Origin: Scatosoma sp045643825
GTDB taxonomy: Bacteria > Bacillota > Clostridia > Christensenellales > Borkfalkiaceae
DNA: 64,000 nt
Reading direction: 5' to 3'
NCBI GenBank assembly: GCA_045643825.1
Contig: JAZRFV010000022.1
Coordinates: forward strand, 12,455 to 76,454
Part shown: positions 23,602-32,329 of the stretch, piece after piece
How positions within the stretch are numbered: position 1 is the first letter of the stretch
Layout of the letters: each line of letters opens with the position of its first letter
Made by a program: the position numbers and the translations under genes
Notes under the pieces: model-generated
Told to the model about the DNA's origin: nothing
The model's input: the letters and a program-made list of their open reading frames with translations, nothing else
Databases searched by the model: none

Positions 23602-24552
23602 TTACACCATAATCGGCATAATATTCATAATCAGCCCTACCGCAACCGAAGCAAAGTACGCCACGGAGATAAGGGCAAGGTTTCTCTTCCATTTTCGTAC
23701 GTTTTTAAGCAGTACGACAAAGCCCATGCCTGCATTAGCACACAAACCTGCCGCGCAGGAACCGAAGGTAATACCGCCAGCGAGAAAGGTTTCCGTCAAA
23801 ACTACACTCGACGCGCAGTTAGGGATCAACCCAATCAAGCAGGTCAAGAAGGGCTGTAAAAAACGATTACGGAGCATAAAATCCGCAAAGGCTCGCTCTC
23901 CAACGGAGTGTATAATCATCGTCAAAACGAAGTTAACGAGGAAAACGAAAAACGCCACCTTCAAGGTATGCCAAACGGGATAGAAGACGTATTTTTTCCA
24001 AACGCTGTCCGCCTCGTGCGAACGACCGCACGCGCATTTCACGTCCACGTCCTTTTCCTCTAAATATTGACGGATAAAAATTTCGTGGGTGGTTTGGGGC
24101 TTTTCTTCATAAGCGGAAGGCATTTCAACGCATACCTGCCCCCTTCCTAACAGCTTTAAGGTGAAGTCCGCCACATAGCCAACCGCGATACCGACGAGGA
24201 TCTTGACCGCCAACATAGGCAGTACCCAAATCGCACCCTCCCCCGAAGAAAGCATAATGATAAACGCCTCGTCGCTGGTCGCCATAAAGATGGCAAGCAG
24301 GGTGCCAATGGTGATATATTTTTGTTCAAACAGCTTCGCCGCCATGATGGAAAAGCCGCATTGCGGTATTAACCCCGTCGCCGAACCAATCAGCGGGCCC
24401 ATTTTATTGCCGAAGCGATTGATACTACGCAAATCCGCTTTACTTTCCAACAGCTCTATCAAAAGGTAGATCAGCAAAATCCACGGCAATAACGGAAGGG
24501 TATCCTTGATGGCGTGCAGGCAAAATTCGCCAAGGTGCTCAAAATCAAACAT
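23602..24552 (-). CDS. ArsP_2-type putative heavy-metal/arsenical exporter
   Basis: 316-residue membrane protein with about ten helices in two related halves, each carrying a Cys motif: GLIPQCGFSIMAAKLF (about 58-73) and GLIPNCASSVVLTETFL (about 246-262). The central cytoplasmic loop has CACGRSH, a possible metal site. These fit the 10-TM exporter family (DUF2899/ArsP_2); the substrate is not known. Its start overlaps the tsaD stop by 8 nt, so it is translationally coupled to tsaD. A dispersed-motif copy lies within the loop coding sequence (24121-24147). Confidence 0.8.
   Translation of the reverse strand: MFDFEHLGEFCLHAIKDTLPLLPWILLIYLLIELLESKADLRSINRFGNKMGPLIGSATGLIPQCGFSIMAAKLFEQKYITIGTLLAIFMATSDEAFIIMLSSGEGAIWVLPMLAVKILVGIAVGYVADFTLKLLGRGQVCVEMPSAYEEKPQTTHEIFIRQYLEEKDVDVKCACGRSHEADSVWKKYVFYPVWHTLKVAFFVFLVNFVLTMIIHSVGERAFADFMLRNRFLQPFLTCLIGLIPNCASSVVLTETFLAGGITFGSCAAGLCANAGMGFVVLLKNVRKWKRNLALISVAYFASVAVGLIMNIMPIMV
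24121..24147 (+). repeat. Dispersed motif copy 4 (inside exporter gene)
   Basis: CATTTCAACGCATACCTGCC then CCCTTCC; perfect core. In the minus-strand gene it is read AGG GGG CAG GTA TGC GTT, a frame shifted relative to copy 1. Confidence 0.75.
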
Positions 24553-25633
24553 TATCGCACCTCTTTGCCCTGCTTTGTACCGTTTCTAATGTCGCCGCCA
24601 AAGGAATGGATGCCTTTGCCGTCAAATTCATTTCCGCAAAATTTCCCAAGCGATACTGTACAAGCCCTTCAGAGGCAATCATCGCCGCGTTGTCCGTACA
24701 ATATCTCCGTTCGGGCAACACTAAACGCAAGCCGTTTTTCTCACACGCCGCCTGCAAGCTACTACGTAAATAGCCGTTCGCCGCTACGCCACCACCTGCC
24801 GTCACGGTATCTACTCCCTTTTCCTTTGCAGCCGTCACCGTCTTTTCCACCAGCACGTCTACCGCCGCGCGTTGGAAGGAACAAGCCACGTCCGCCTTGG
24901 AATAAGGCTCCTTCTTTTGGTCTTTGGTATGGCAGTAATTGATCACCGCCGTCTTTAAGCCGCTGTACGAGAAATTATACCCGCCGCCGCCTTTTAACAT
25001 CTTGGGCATCGGTACGGTAGGTTCGCCATCCGTTGCACAACGCTCGATATGAGGGCCACCGGGGTATTTCAACCCAAGCACCCTTGCCACCTTATCAAAC
25101 GCTTCCCCAGCCGCATCGTCCAAGGTTGCACCAAGAATTTCAAACTCCGCCTCCGATTTCGCATACAATACAGCGGTGTGACCGCCACTTGCGAGCAAAG
25201 TAACGAAGGGGGGCTTCAAATCGGGGCAATCGAGATACGCCGCCGCCAAATGTCCACGGATATGGTTGACCGCAATCAACGGCTTTCCGAGTGCAAACGC
25301 AAACGCCTTTGCAAAGGACACACCCACGAGGAGCGCACCCAAAAGCCCTGCCCCATAGGTCACCGCCACCGCATCAATATCCTGATAGGTAATCCCTGCG
25401 TTTTTCACAGCACGTTCTACCACACGCGCAATCTCGTCCGTATGCGCGCGCGAAGCGATTTCAGGCACAACCCCACCGTACTCTGCCTGTACGGTTGCCG
25501 ACGAAGCGATTTCATCGGACAAAATCCTTCTCCCCTTAATCACCGCCGCCGCCGTTTCATCGCAGGACGATTCGATACCGAGGATGATCGGTTCCGCCTT
25601 ATTCAAGTCCAATTTTTCAAAAGGTCTATACAT
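24545..25633 (-). CDS. tsaD: tRNA N6-threonylcarbamoyladenosine transferase TsaD
   Basis: Transfers threonylcarbamoyl from the AMP adduct to A37 of ANN-decoding tRNAs, with TsaB and TsaE (not in view). Actin-like ATPase fold; metal ligands H124 and H128 in NHIRGHLAAAYL, opening LGIESSCDETAAAVI (18-32), the GGGGYNFSYSGLKTA region and DNAAMIASEG near the end. 362 residues, about 20 longer than typical because of an N-terminal extension (MYRPFEKLDLNKAEP). The ribosome site CGGAG fits the chosen start. Confidence 0.96.
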   Translation of the reverse strand: MYRPFEKLDLNKAEPIILGIESSCDETAAAVIKGRRILSDEIASSATVQAEYGGVVPEIASRAHTDEIARVVERAVKNAGITYQDIDAVAVTYGAGLLGALLVGVSFAKAFAFALGKPLIAVNHIRGHLAAAYLDCPDLKPPFVTLLASGGHTAVLYAKSEAEFEILGATLDDAAGEAFDKVARVLGLKYPGGPHIERCATDGEPTVPMPKMLKGGGGYNFSYSGLKTAVINYCHTKDQKKEPYSKADVACSFQRAAVDVLVEKTVTAAKEKGVDTVTAGGGVAANGYLRSSLQAACEKNGLRLVLPERRYCTDNAAMIASEGLVQYRLGNFAEMNLTAKASIPLAATLETVQSRAKRCDNV

Positions 25634-25667
25634 AGAATCTCCGTGAATCGTATGCAGTAAAAGTCTA

Positions 25668-25695
25668 AAACAAGGGCGGTATACCGCCCTTTTCC
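25668..25695 (-). terminator. Terminator of prfB
   Basis: AAGGGCGG-tata-CCGCCCTT with flanking T/A runs, directly after the prfB stop. Confidence 0.8.
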
Positions 25696-26793
25696 TTACG
25701 ATTTTTTCAAATAGTCGATAACAAAGCCGTGGATTTCACCATCCATAACCGACTGAATGTCACCCTTTTCATAACCCGTTCTGTGGTCCTTCGCCAAGGT
25801 GTAAGGGCAGAATACGTAGGAGCGGATTTGCGCACCCCATTCGATCTTCTTCACGTCGCCCTTCATGGCTGCGGCTTCCGCCTGACGTTGTTCAATCTTC
25901 TTTTCAAGCAATTTCGAACGCAACATCGTAAAACACATTGCTTTGTTTTGCAATTGCGAACGCTCGTTTTGGCATTGTACAACGATACCCGTAGGGAAGT
26001 GGGTAATACGCACCGCCGAAGCAACCTTGTTTACGTTTTGACCGCCTGCGCCACCAGAGTGGTAGATGTCGATACGGATATCATCGTCGTTGATTTCCAC
26101 CTCGTCGTCCTCTTCAACCTCGGGCATAACCTCTAACGAACAGAAGGAGGTTTGACGACGCTTATTCGCATCGAAGGGGGAAATACGCACCAAACGGTGT
26201 ACACCCATCTCCGCCTTCAAATAACCGTAAGCATTTTCACCTTCCACGCGGAAGTCCACGCTCTTATACCCAGCACCATCGCCTGCTTCACGGTCTAATT
26301 CGTACACCTTGAAGCCCATCTTTTCACAATAACGGCAGTACATACGGTAAAGCATTTGACACCAGTCACACGCCTCCGTACCACCTGCACCTGCGTGCAA
26401 GGTAAGCATAGCGTTGTGGTTGTCGTACGGCCCTTTGAGGATTGCACGGATACGCATATCGTCGATATCCTTGTCCGCCGTAGCAAGCATCGCGTCAAGC
26501 TCGGCAATCAAGCTCTCGTCTTCCGTTTCCTCGATAAGGTCGATAACGTCTTCCGCATCCGAAAGTGCGGTTGCGCCCTTTTCGTAAGCGGTAATTTTAT
26601 TGCGGATTGCGGAAATTTCACGGCCGATTTTGGTGGATTTTTCCAAATCCTGCCAAACCTCGGGGTTTTCCTGCTCTTTTTCAAGCTCCGCAAGACGGGG
26701 ACGGAGGTGTTCGATATCCAAGGCGTATTCCGCCTCCTTCAACACCTCGCGAAGCGCCTGCACTTTTAATCTGTAATCGTCAGCTTTGAACAT
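25696..26793 (-). CDS. prfB: Peptide chain release factor 2 (RF2), no programmed frameshift
   Basis: Recognises UAA/UGA and triggers peptide release. Tripeptide anticodon SPF at 205-207 marks RF2, and the catalytic GGQ lies at 250-252 in SGGAGGQNVNK. 365 residues in one continuous frame: the place where many bacteria carry CUU-UGA (residues 23-27, EYALD) reads CC TTG GAT without a stop, although an AAGGAGG remains a few codons upstream. Its start lies 9 nt after the secA stop, so secA-prfB is one transcript. Confidence 0.97.
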   Translation of the reverse strand: MFKADDYRLKVQALREVLKEAEYALDIEHLRPRLAELEKEQENPEVWQDLEKSTKIGREISAIRNKITAYEKGATALSDAEDVIDLIEETEDESLIAELDAMLATADKDIDDMRIRAILKGPYDNHNAMLTLHAGAGGTEACDWCQMLYRMYCRYCEKMGFKVYELDREAGDGAGYKSVDFRVEGENAYGYLKAEMGVHRLVRISPFDANKRRQTSFCSLEVMPEVEEDDEVEINDDDIRIDIYHSGGAGGQNVNKVASAVRITHFPTGIVVQCQNERSQLQNKAMCFTMLRSKLLEKKIEQRQAEAAAMKGDVKKIEWGAQIRSYVFCPYTLAKDHRTGYEKGDIQSVMDGEIHGFVIDYLKKS

Positions 26794-26802
26794 ATAAATT
26801 CC

Positions 26803-29800
26803 TTATTCTTTATCCGTCTTATTTTCTTCGTTTGCTTGTTGAGCTGCTTCTTGCGCCGCTTTTGCAGCCTGTGCAGCCGCCATCGCTTGTTTAAACGAGG
26901 TCATATTCGTGATAGGTTCGGGCATTTGACGGCGGAAGGGACGGGGAGCAGGTGCCGCTTTAGGCTGTTCAGCCTGTGCATTTGCACCGTTCGTCGCAGC
27001 CATGGGTGCCGCATTTGCCGTTTGTACGGGTGCAGGACGAGCCTCAACCCTTACCTTCAACAACGTGCTGATGGTCGTACGCTGAATACGAGCGATCATT
27101 TCGTCGAACATATCAAAGCCTTCTTGCTTGTACGAAATGATGGGATCCACTTGACCATACGCACGGAGGGAAATACCCTTACGGAGCTGATCCATTGCGT
27201 CGATGTGGTCGATCCAGTTTCTATCTACGGTCATAAGCAATACACGGCGTTCTACTGCACCGAAGTCAATGCCCATTTCCTTCAAATCTTCAATCTTCTT
27301 TTCGTATTCCTTCGCTACCTTGTTAGAAATCTTCTTCAAGGCAAGCTCGTAATCCCACTTCATCAAGCGTTCACGGGTAACGTAGTTGGTCCCTTCAGGC
27401 AACACCTTCATTTCCAAAGCGCGGTTCAATTCTTCCTCGTTCCAAAGCTCGGGCATATCTTCTACGTTTACCGCCGCCGAAAGGGTTTCCGCTACGTAGT
27501 CGGGGATGTACTTCAATACCTGTGCGTGCACGTCTGCGCCGCGCAATACGTTCATACGTTCCTCGTACATAACCATACGTTGCTTGTTCATAACGTCGTC
27601 GTATTGCAATACGTTTTTACGGATACCGAAGTTTCTACCTTCGATGTTCTTTTGCGCGTTTTCAATACCACGGGACAACATCTTCGATTGAAGGCTGGTG
27701 TCTTCATCGATACCGAAGAAGTTGTAGATACTCTTCATTCTTTCGCCGCCGAAACGAAGCACCAATTCATCTTCCAAGGAAAGGAAGAATACGGACAAAC
27801 CGATATCGCCTTGACGACCTGCACGACCACGGAGCTGATTGTCGATACGACGGGATTCGTGACGTTCCGTACCGATGATACAAAGACCGCCCACCGCGAT
27901 AACCTTTTCCTTTTCCGCATCCGTTTCTTTCTTGTAATGTTCGTAAACCTTCTTATATCTTTCACGAAGGGCGAGAATGTCGTCGCTAACGTCGGTGATG
28001 TAGGTGCTGATTGCAAGCTCGATATCGTCCTTGTCTGCGCCTTCTTCACGCAAACGCTTCTTCGCCAAATACTCCGCGTTACCGCCGAGCAAGATGTCGG
28101 TACCACGACCTGCCATGTTGGTGGAAATGGTTACCGCACCAAAACGGCCTGCCTGTGCAACGATTTCCGCTTCGCGTTCGTGGTTCTTTGCGTTCAAAAT
28201 GTTATGTTTCACGCCGTTTCTCTTCAACAAACGGGAAATTTCTTCCGATTTATCAACCGAAGAGGTACCAACCAAGATAGGCTGACCACTTGCATGGCGT
28301 TCGATAATTTCATTTACGATTGCGCGCTTTTTACCGTCAACGGTCTTATATACAACGTCAGGCAAATCCACACGCTGAATGGGACGGTTGGTAGGGATTT
28401 CCACAACGTCCAACGAATAAATCGTTCTAAATTCCGCTTCTTCCGTCTTTGCCGTACCCGTCATACCCGACAATTTCGAGTACAAACGGAAATAGTTTTG
28501 GAAGGTAACGGTTGCGTACGTCTTGTTTTCGCTACGAACCTCAACGCCTTCCTTTGCTTCGATTGCTTGGTGCAAACCATCCGAATAACGACGACCGTTC
28601 ATCAAACGACCGGTAAATTCGTCAACGATAACGATTTCGTCTTCGCTTACGATATAGTCTTCGTCGAGTTTGAACAACTTATGCGCCTTCAACGCCTGTT
28701 GAATGTGGTGGTTGAGATCAGCGTGTTCAATCTCTGCAATGTTGTCGATATGGAAGAAACGTTCTGCCTTTCTTGCACCGCTGTCCGTCAATTCTACCGT
28801 CTTATCCTTACGGTTGATAATGTAATCCCATTCTCTTTGCGCCGCCAACGAACGTTTGCCTTCTTTTGCAGCCGCCTTCGATGCCGCACGCTTTTCTTCA
28901 AGCTCCGCCTCGTAGTTTGCTTGTTCTTCCAAGGTCATCTTCGTATAGTCAACGAAATCTTCTTCGTCGTCTTCAACGTCTTCTACGATAACCTTTTTCT
29001 TCTTATTCTTTTTATTTTTCTTGTCAGCACGCAACGCTTCCATTGCCGCTTCTTCTTCGTCCTTAAGCTCGTCATCGAAACCACCGGAGAAGGTACGAAC
29101 AAGCTTATCTACCTGCACGTACAAATCGGACGATTTTTCACCCTTACCGGAAATGATAAGAGGGGTTCTTGCTTCGTCAATCAAGATGGAGTCAACTTCG
29201 TCCACGATGGCAAAGGTCAAATCGCGCTGTACCATGCGGGAAAGATCGGTTTTGAGGTTGTCACGAAGGTAGTCGAAACCAAACTCGTTATTCGTACCAT
29301 AAACGATATCGCTCTTGTACGCTTCACGCTTTTCGTCGTCCTCCATACCAGGTACAACAACGCCAACGGTAAGCCCCATGAACTTATGCACTTTACCCAT
29401 CCATTCCGCGTCACGCTTTGCAAGGTAATCGTTTACCGTAACGACGTGTACGCTCTTACCCGACAATGCGTTGAGGTATGCAGGAAGGGTGGAAACGAGG
29501 GTTTTACCTTCACCCGTACGCATTTCCGCAATACGACCTTGGTGCAAACAAATACCACCAATGATTTGCACACGGAAGTGACGCATACCAAGTACACGCT
29601 TACTTGCCTCACGCAAAGCTGCAAACGCATCAAAAAGGATGTCGTCAAGGGTTTCACCCTTTGCCAAGCGGTCCTTCAAAACCTGCGTTTGGCTTTTCAA
29701 GGTTTCGTCGTCCATCACCTGATATTTAGGTTCCAACGCCTCTACCTGATCCGCCATCTTGTTCAGCTTTACCAAGCTTCTACGGCTGTCGCCGTTCATC

Positions 29801-29820
29801 AAATATTTAACCAATCCCAT
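26803..29820 (-). CDS. secA: Preprotein translocase ATPase SecA with large charged insertion
   Basis: Motor of the SecYEG export channel. Walker A RTGEGKT (101-107), DEVD (207-210), GTSSVDKSEEISRLLKRNG and AGRGTDILLGG in the second motor half, helical wing/scaffold to about 930. It is 1005 residues against about 840 in Bacillus. Most of the excess is an acidic/Lys-rich stretch at about 247-330 (KKNKKNKKKK; DVEDDEEDFVD) inside the preprotein cross-linking domain, between VRTF and WDYIINRKDK. The C-terminus is Ala/Gln-rich, ends EENKTDKE, and lacks the usual zinc-binding cysteines. Followed by prfB. Confidence 0.97.
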   Translation of the reverse strand: MGLVKYLMNGDSRRSLVKLNKMADQVEALEPKYQVMDDETLKSQTQVLKDRLAKGETLDDILFDAFAALREASKRVLGMRHFRVQIIGGICLHQGRIAEMRTGEGKTLVSTLPAYLNALSGKSVHVVTVNDYLAKRDAEWMGKVHKFMGLTVGVVVPGMEDDEKREAYKSDIVYGTNNEFGFDYLRDNLKTDLSRMVQRDLTFAIVDEVDSILIDEARTPLIISGKGEKSSDLYVQVDKLVRTFSGGFDDELKDEEEAAMEALRADKKNKKNKKKKVIVEDVEDDEEDFVDYTKMTLEEQANYEAELEEKRAASKAAAKEGKRSLAAQREWDYIINRKDKTVELTDSGARKAERFFHIDNIAEIEHADLNHHIQQALKAHKLFKLDEDYIVSEDEIVIVDEFTGRLMNGRRYSDGLHQAIEAKEGVEVRSENKTYATVTFQNYFRLYSKLSGMTGTAKTEEAEFRTIYSLDVVEIPTNRPIQRVDLPDVVYKTVDGKKRAIVNEIIERHASGQPILVGTSSVDKSEEISRLLKRNGVKHNILNAKNHEREAEIVAQAGRFGAVTISTNMAGRGTDILLGGNAEYLAKKRLREEGADKDDIELAISTYITDVSDDILALRERYKKVYEHYKKETDAEKEKVIAVGGLCIIGTERHESRRIDNQLRGRAGRQGDIGLSVFFLSLEDELVLRFGGERMKSIYNFFGIDEDTSLQSKMLSRGIENAQKNIEGRNFGIRKNVLQYDDVMNKQRMVMYEERMNVLRGADVHAQVLKYIPDYVAETLSAAVNVEDMPELWNEEELNRALEMKVLPEGTNYVTRERLMKWDYELALKKISNKVAKEYEKKIEDLKEMGIDFGAVERRVLLMTVDRNWIDHIDAMDQLRKGISLRAYGQVDPIISYKQEGFDMFDEMIARIQRTTISTLLKVRVEARPAPVQTANAAPMAATNGANAQAEQPKAAPAPRPFRRQMPEPITNMTSFKQAMAAAQAAKAAQEAAQQANEENKTDKE

Positions 29821-29913
29821 TAGAAAAACTCCGATAGATTTATTTTACCGATTTTTGTTTACCGAGTGTAAGCTTTTAACAGCCCATAACACGGCATTTT
29901 AACCATATTGTAT

Positions 29914-29942
29914 ATTATACAATATTTCCACGAAAAAGCAAA
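29914..29942 (-). promoter_or_regulatory. Possible promoter of secA
   Basis: Minus strand TTTGCT (29937-29942), 17 nt, TATAAT (29914-29919), within the near-palindrome ATTGTATAATATACAAT. The -35 match is poor. Confidence 0.45.
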
Positions 29943-30092
29943 GCGTTTTTTACCTATATTTCACAAAAAAACACAAATTGTACAGCCTTTATCCCCTTTT
30001 ATATACCCGCTTTTCCCTGCATTGAGACAACTTATCATAAAAATCTTATTATTATAGCCATCTTTTTTCTTTTTATCTTGTAAAAACCATCA

Positions 30093-30124
30093 AAAAACGG
30101 AGGGCCAACACCCTCCGTTTTTTA
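30093..30124 (-). terminator. Terminator of metK
   Basis: AAAACGGAGGG-ccaaca-CCCTCCGTTTT, T-runs on both strands. The 338-nt gap between secA and metK otherwise holds the secA promoter and a weak dispersed-motif copy; the rest is AT-rich with nothing visible. Confidence 0.85.
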
Positions 30125-30125
30125 T

Positions 30126-30147
30126 TTCGTCGCATACCTGGTATGCA
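30126..30147 (+). repeat. Dispersed motif copy 5 (weak, metK 3' region)
   Basis: TTCGTCGCATACCTGG then diverges (TATGCAC); only the central CGCATACCTG is conserved. Confidence 0.45.
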
Positions 30148-30158
30148 CATTTGCTCAA

Positions 30159-31322
30159 TTATAAATATTTTTTCAACGCTTCAACACGATCCGTTTGTTC
30201 CCAAGAGAAACCCTTGTAACCAAAGTGGCCGTACGCTGCCGTTTTCTTGAATACGGGATTTCTCAATTTCAAATCACGGATGATTGCATAGGGACGAAGG
30301 TCAAATTCCTTCTTAACCACTTCCGCCAACGCTTCGTCGTCCATCTTACCCGTACCGTGGCTATCCACGAATACGGAAACGGGTTTCGCAACACCGATTG
30401 CATAAGCAACCTGAATTTCCAACTCGTCCGCAAGCCCCGCTGCAACCATGTTCTTTGCAATATAACGGCAGTAGTAAGCCGCACTTCTATCCACCTTCGT
30501 AGGATCCTTACCCGAGAATGCGCCACCGCCGTGTGCACATCTACCACCGTAGGTATCTACGATGATTTTTCTACCCGTCAAACCGCTGTCCCCTTCGGGG
30601 CCGCCGATTTCAAATCTACCCGTAGGATTTACGTAGATTTTGGTCTTCTTATCCATCAATCTTGCAGGGATAATCGCGTCGATAACGTACTTTTTCATAT
30701 CCTCACGGATTTGTTCCTGCGATACGATTGCATCGTGCTGGGTGGAAACAACCACCGTATCCACGCGCTTTGCAACGCCGTCCACGTATTCTACCGTAAC
30801 CTGCGTTTTACCATCGGGACGAAGGTAAGGAAGCGTGCCATCCTTTCTTACGTCCGTCAAACGCTTTGCCAAACGGTGAGAAAGGGACAAGGTGAGGGGC
30901 ATCAGCTCCTTCGTTTCACGGCAAGCGTAACCGAACATCATACCTTGGTCGCCTGCACCGAGCTGGTTTTCCTCTTCGCCACCTTCCGTTTTCTTTTCCA
31001 AGGATGCGTTTACACCCATTGCAATGTCGGGCGATTGCGTATGAATCGCCACGATAATTTTACATTTATCATACGCAAAAGTACCGAAATCGTAGCCGAT
31101 TTCTTTGATAATTTCACGTGCTTTTGCCTCGTAATCTACAACCGCTGTCGTCGTAACCTCGCCCATAATCAACAAGGTGTCGAACGCCGCCGCGCACTCT
31201 ACCGCCGCGCGAGCATAGGGATCGGACGCCAAAATCGCATCCAAGATACCGTCGGAAATGTTGTCGCAAACCTTATCGGGATGCCCTTCCGTTACACTTT
31301 CACTCGTAAAAAATTTCTTCAT
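30159..31322 (-). CDS. metK: S-adenosylmethionine synthetase
   Basis: Makes S-adenosylmethionine from ATP and methionine. Classic motifs: FTSESVTEGHPDKVCDNISDGILDA at the N-terminus, GAGDQGMMFGYA near 122-133, GRFEIGGPEGDSGLTGRKIIVDTYGG near 230-255, and GGGAFSGKDPTKVDRSAAY near 258-276. 387 residues. SAM made here serves the radical SAM and methyltransferase proteins of the window. No SAM riboswitch is visible; the promoter at 31356-31384 gives a short leader of about 30 nt. Confidence 0.98.
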   Translation of the reverse strand: MKKFFTSESVTEGHPDKVCDNISDGILDAILASDPYARAAVECAAAFDTLLIMGEVTTTAVVDYEAKAREIIKEIGYDFGTFAYDKCKIIVAIHTQSPDIAMGVNASLEKKTEGGEEENQLGAGDQGMMFGYACRETKELMPLTLSLSHRLAKRLTDVRKDGTLPYLRPDGKTQVTVEYVDGVAKRVDTVVVSTQHDAIVSQEQIREDMKKYVIDAIIPARLMDKKTKIYVNPTGRFEIGGPEGDSGLTGRKIIVDTYGGRCAHGGGAFSGKDPTKVDRSAAYYCRYIAKNMVAAGLADELEIQVAYAIGVAKPVSVFVDSHGTGKMDDEALAEVVKKEFDLRPYAIIRDLKLRNPVFKKTAAYGHFGYKGFSWEQTDRVEALKKYL

Positions 31323-31355
31323 TATCTAATCCTCTTTCGCAATTCGTTCGTAGTT

Positions 31356-31384
31356 ATTATACACGCAATATGCGCGTTTGTCAA
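31356..31384 (-). promoter_or_regulatory. Perfect consensus promoter of metK
   Basis: Minus strand TTGACA (31379-31384), 17 nt, TATAAT (31356-31361). Its -35 lies only 11 bp from the -35 of the divergent pflX promoter. Confidence 0.88.
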
Positions 31385-31395
31385 TCAATTATTGC

Positions 31396-31424
31396 TTGCA
31401 AAAACGTTTCAATCGTGATATAAT
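31396..31424 (+). promoter_or_regulatory. Promoter giving a leaderless pflX transcript
   Basis: TTGCAA (31396-31401), 17 nt, TATAAT (31419-31424). Expected first base is 31431 or 31432, the start of the ATG of the next gene. Confidence 0.75.
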
Positions 31425-31431
31425 ATTGATT

Positions 31432-32310
31432 ATGGACGGTTTTTTCATGGAAAAATGTACCCTTTGCCCCGTGGAATGCGGTGCAAATCGTTTAAACGGC
31501 GTCGGTGCGTGCGGTGTGGACGGTTTGCGCGTGGCAAAATTTTACCTTCACCCCTTTGAAGAGCCCTGCATTTCCTTTGGAAAGGGTAGCGGCACCATCT
31601 TCTTTTCGGGGTGTAATTTGCGTTGCGCATTTTGTCAAAATTACGAGGTATCCCGTGCAAAGCGCGGAAAACCCATCACCCCCAGAGAGCTTACGGATAT
31701 TTTCAAGCAGTTAGAGGACATGGGGGCGGACAATATATCCCTCGTCACCCCCTCCCACCTTACACCTTACCTTGTGGAAGCGTTTGAGGTTTACCGCCCG
31801 AACGTCCCCGTCGTGTACAACACAGGTAGCTACGAAAAGGTGGAAACCTTGCAAAAAATCGATCCCTATATCGACATTTACCTGCCTGATATGAAGTTCG
31901 TTTCCCCTGCCCTTTCCAAACGGTATTTGGGTAAAGAAAACTACTTCGAGGTGGCAAGCGAAGCGGTGGCCTTTATGGCAAATAGCAAGCCCCTGCGTAT
32001 GAGCGAGGATGGTAAAATGCTGTCGGGATGTATCGTAAGACACCTTGTGATGCCCCTTTGCACCAGCGACAGTAAAGCCGTCGTAAAGTGGTTCAACGCA
32101 TACCTGCCCCCCTCCACTTACTTAAGCTTGATGAGTCAGTACACCCCGTTTGGGGATATTGAGGGCATGAAGGAGCTGTCTCGCCCCATCACCGCAAGGG
32201 AATATAACGCCGTGGTGGAAACGGCATTAGATCTTGGGTTAGAACCTCGGCTGTTCGCCCAGGAACGTAAATCGAGCGGGGAAACCTATATCCCGAAATG
32301 GGATTTTTAA
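31432..32310 (+). CDS. PflX-type radical SAM protein (COG1313)
   Basis: 292 residues from 31432 (MDGFFMEKCTLCP); the reading from 31378 runs through the promoter and is rejected. Radical SAM cluster Cys61, Cys65, Cys68 in SGCNLRCAFCQN, plus an extra N-terminal set C9, C12, C16, C27 that may bind a second metal or cluster. Related to pyruvate formate-lyase activase but of the uncharacterised PflX group; substrate unknown. No ribosome site: the transcript appears leaderless, with ATG at 31447 as alternative start. A dispersed-motif copy is read in frame at 32092-32115 (FNAYLPPS). Confidence 0.88.
   Translation: MDGFFMEKCTLCPVECGANRLNGVGACGVDGLRVAKFYLHPFEEPCISFGKGSGTIFFSGCNLRCAFCQNYEVSRAKRGKPITPRELTDIFKQLEDMGADNISLVTPSHLTPYLVEAFEVYRPNVPVVYNTGSYEKVETLQKIDPYIDIYLPDMKFVSPALSKRYLGKENYFEVASEAVAFMANSKPLRMSEDGKMLSGCIVRHLVMPLCTSDSKAVVKWFNAYLPPSTYLSLMSQYTPFGDIEGMKELSRPITAREYNAVVETALDLGLEPRLFAQERKSSGETYIPKWDF
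32092..32115 (+). repeat. Dispersed motif copy 6 (inside pflX-type gene)
   Basis: TTCAACGCATACCTGCCCCC then CTCC, perfect core, sense to the gene, read TTC AAC GCA TAC CTG. Confidence 0.75.
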
Positions 32311-32329
32311 GGTACAAGCCCCCTACTTT

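Noticed and set aside
26700..26793. Programmed +1 frameshift in prfB
   Set aside because: An AAGGAGG lies near codon 20, but the following bases read through as EYALDIEHL with no in-frame UGA; RF2 is encoded in one frame.
29469..29490. Additional dispersed-motif copies at 29473 (GAGGTATGCAGG) and 37546 (GCGTACCTGCCCG)
   Set aside because: Only 8-10 bases agree and both are explained by conserved coding sequence (SecA PAYLNAL; GH31 GQVRLF).
26836..29823. 995-codon open frame antisense to secA
   Set aside because: Shadow of secA codon use: Cys/Val/Phe-rich product, no domain, no ribosome site, while the minus strand encodes a clear full-length SecA. Similar antisense shadows lie over recG, fakA, metK, argG and the membrane protein at 20385.
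31323..31384. SAM riboswitch upstream of metK
   Set aside because: A perfect promoter leaves a leader of only about 30 nt, too short for any SAM aptamer.
31378..31431. Longer start for the PflX-type protein
   Set aside because: The extra 18 codons would overlap the -35 and -10 elements of its own promoter; the ATG at 31432 coincides with the predicted transcription start.
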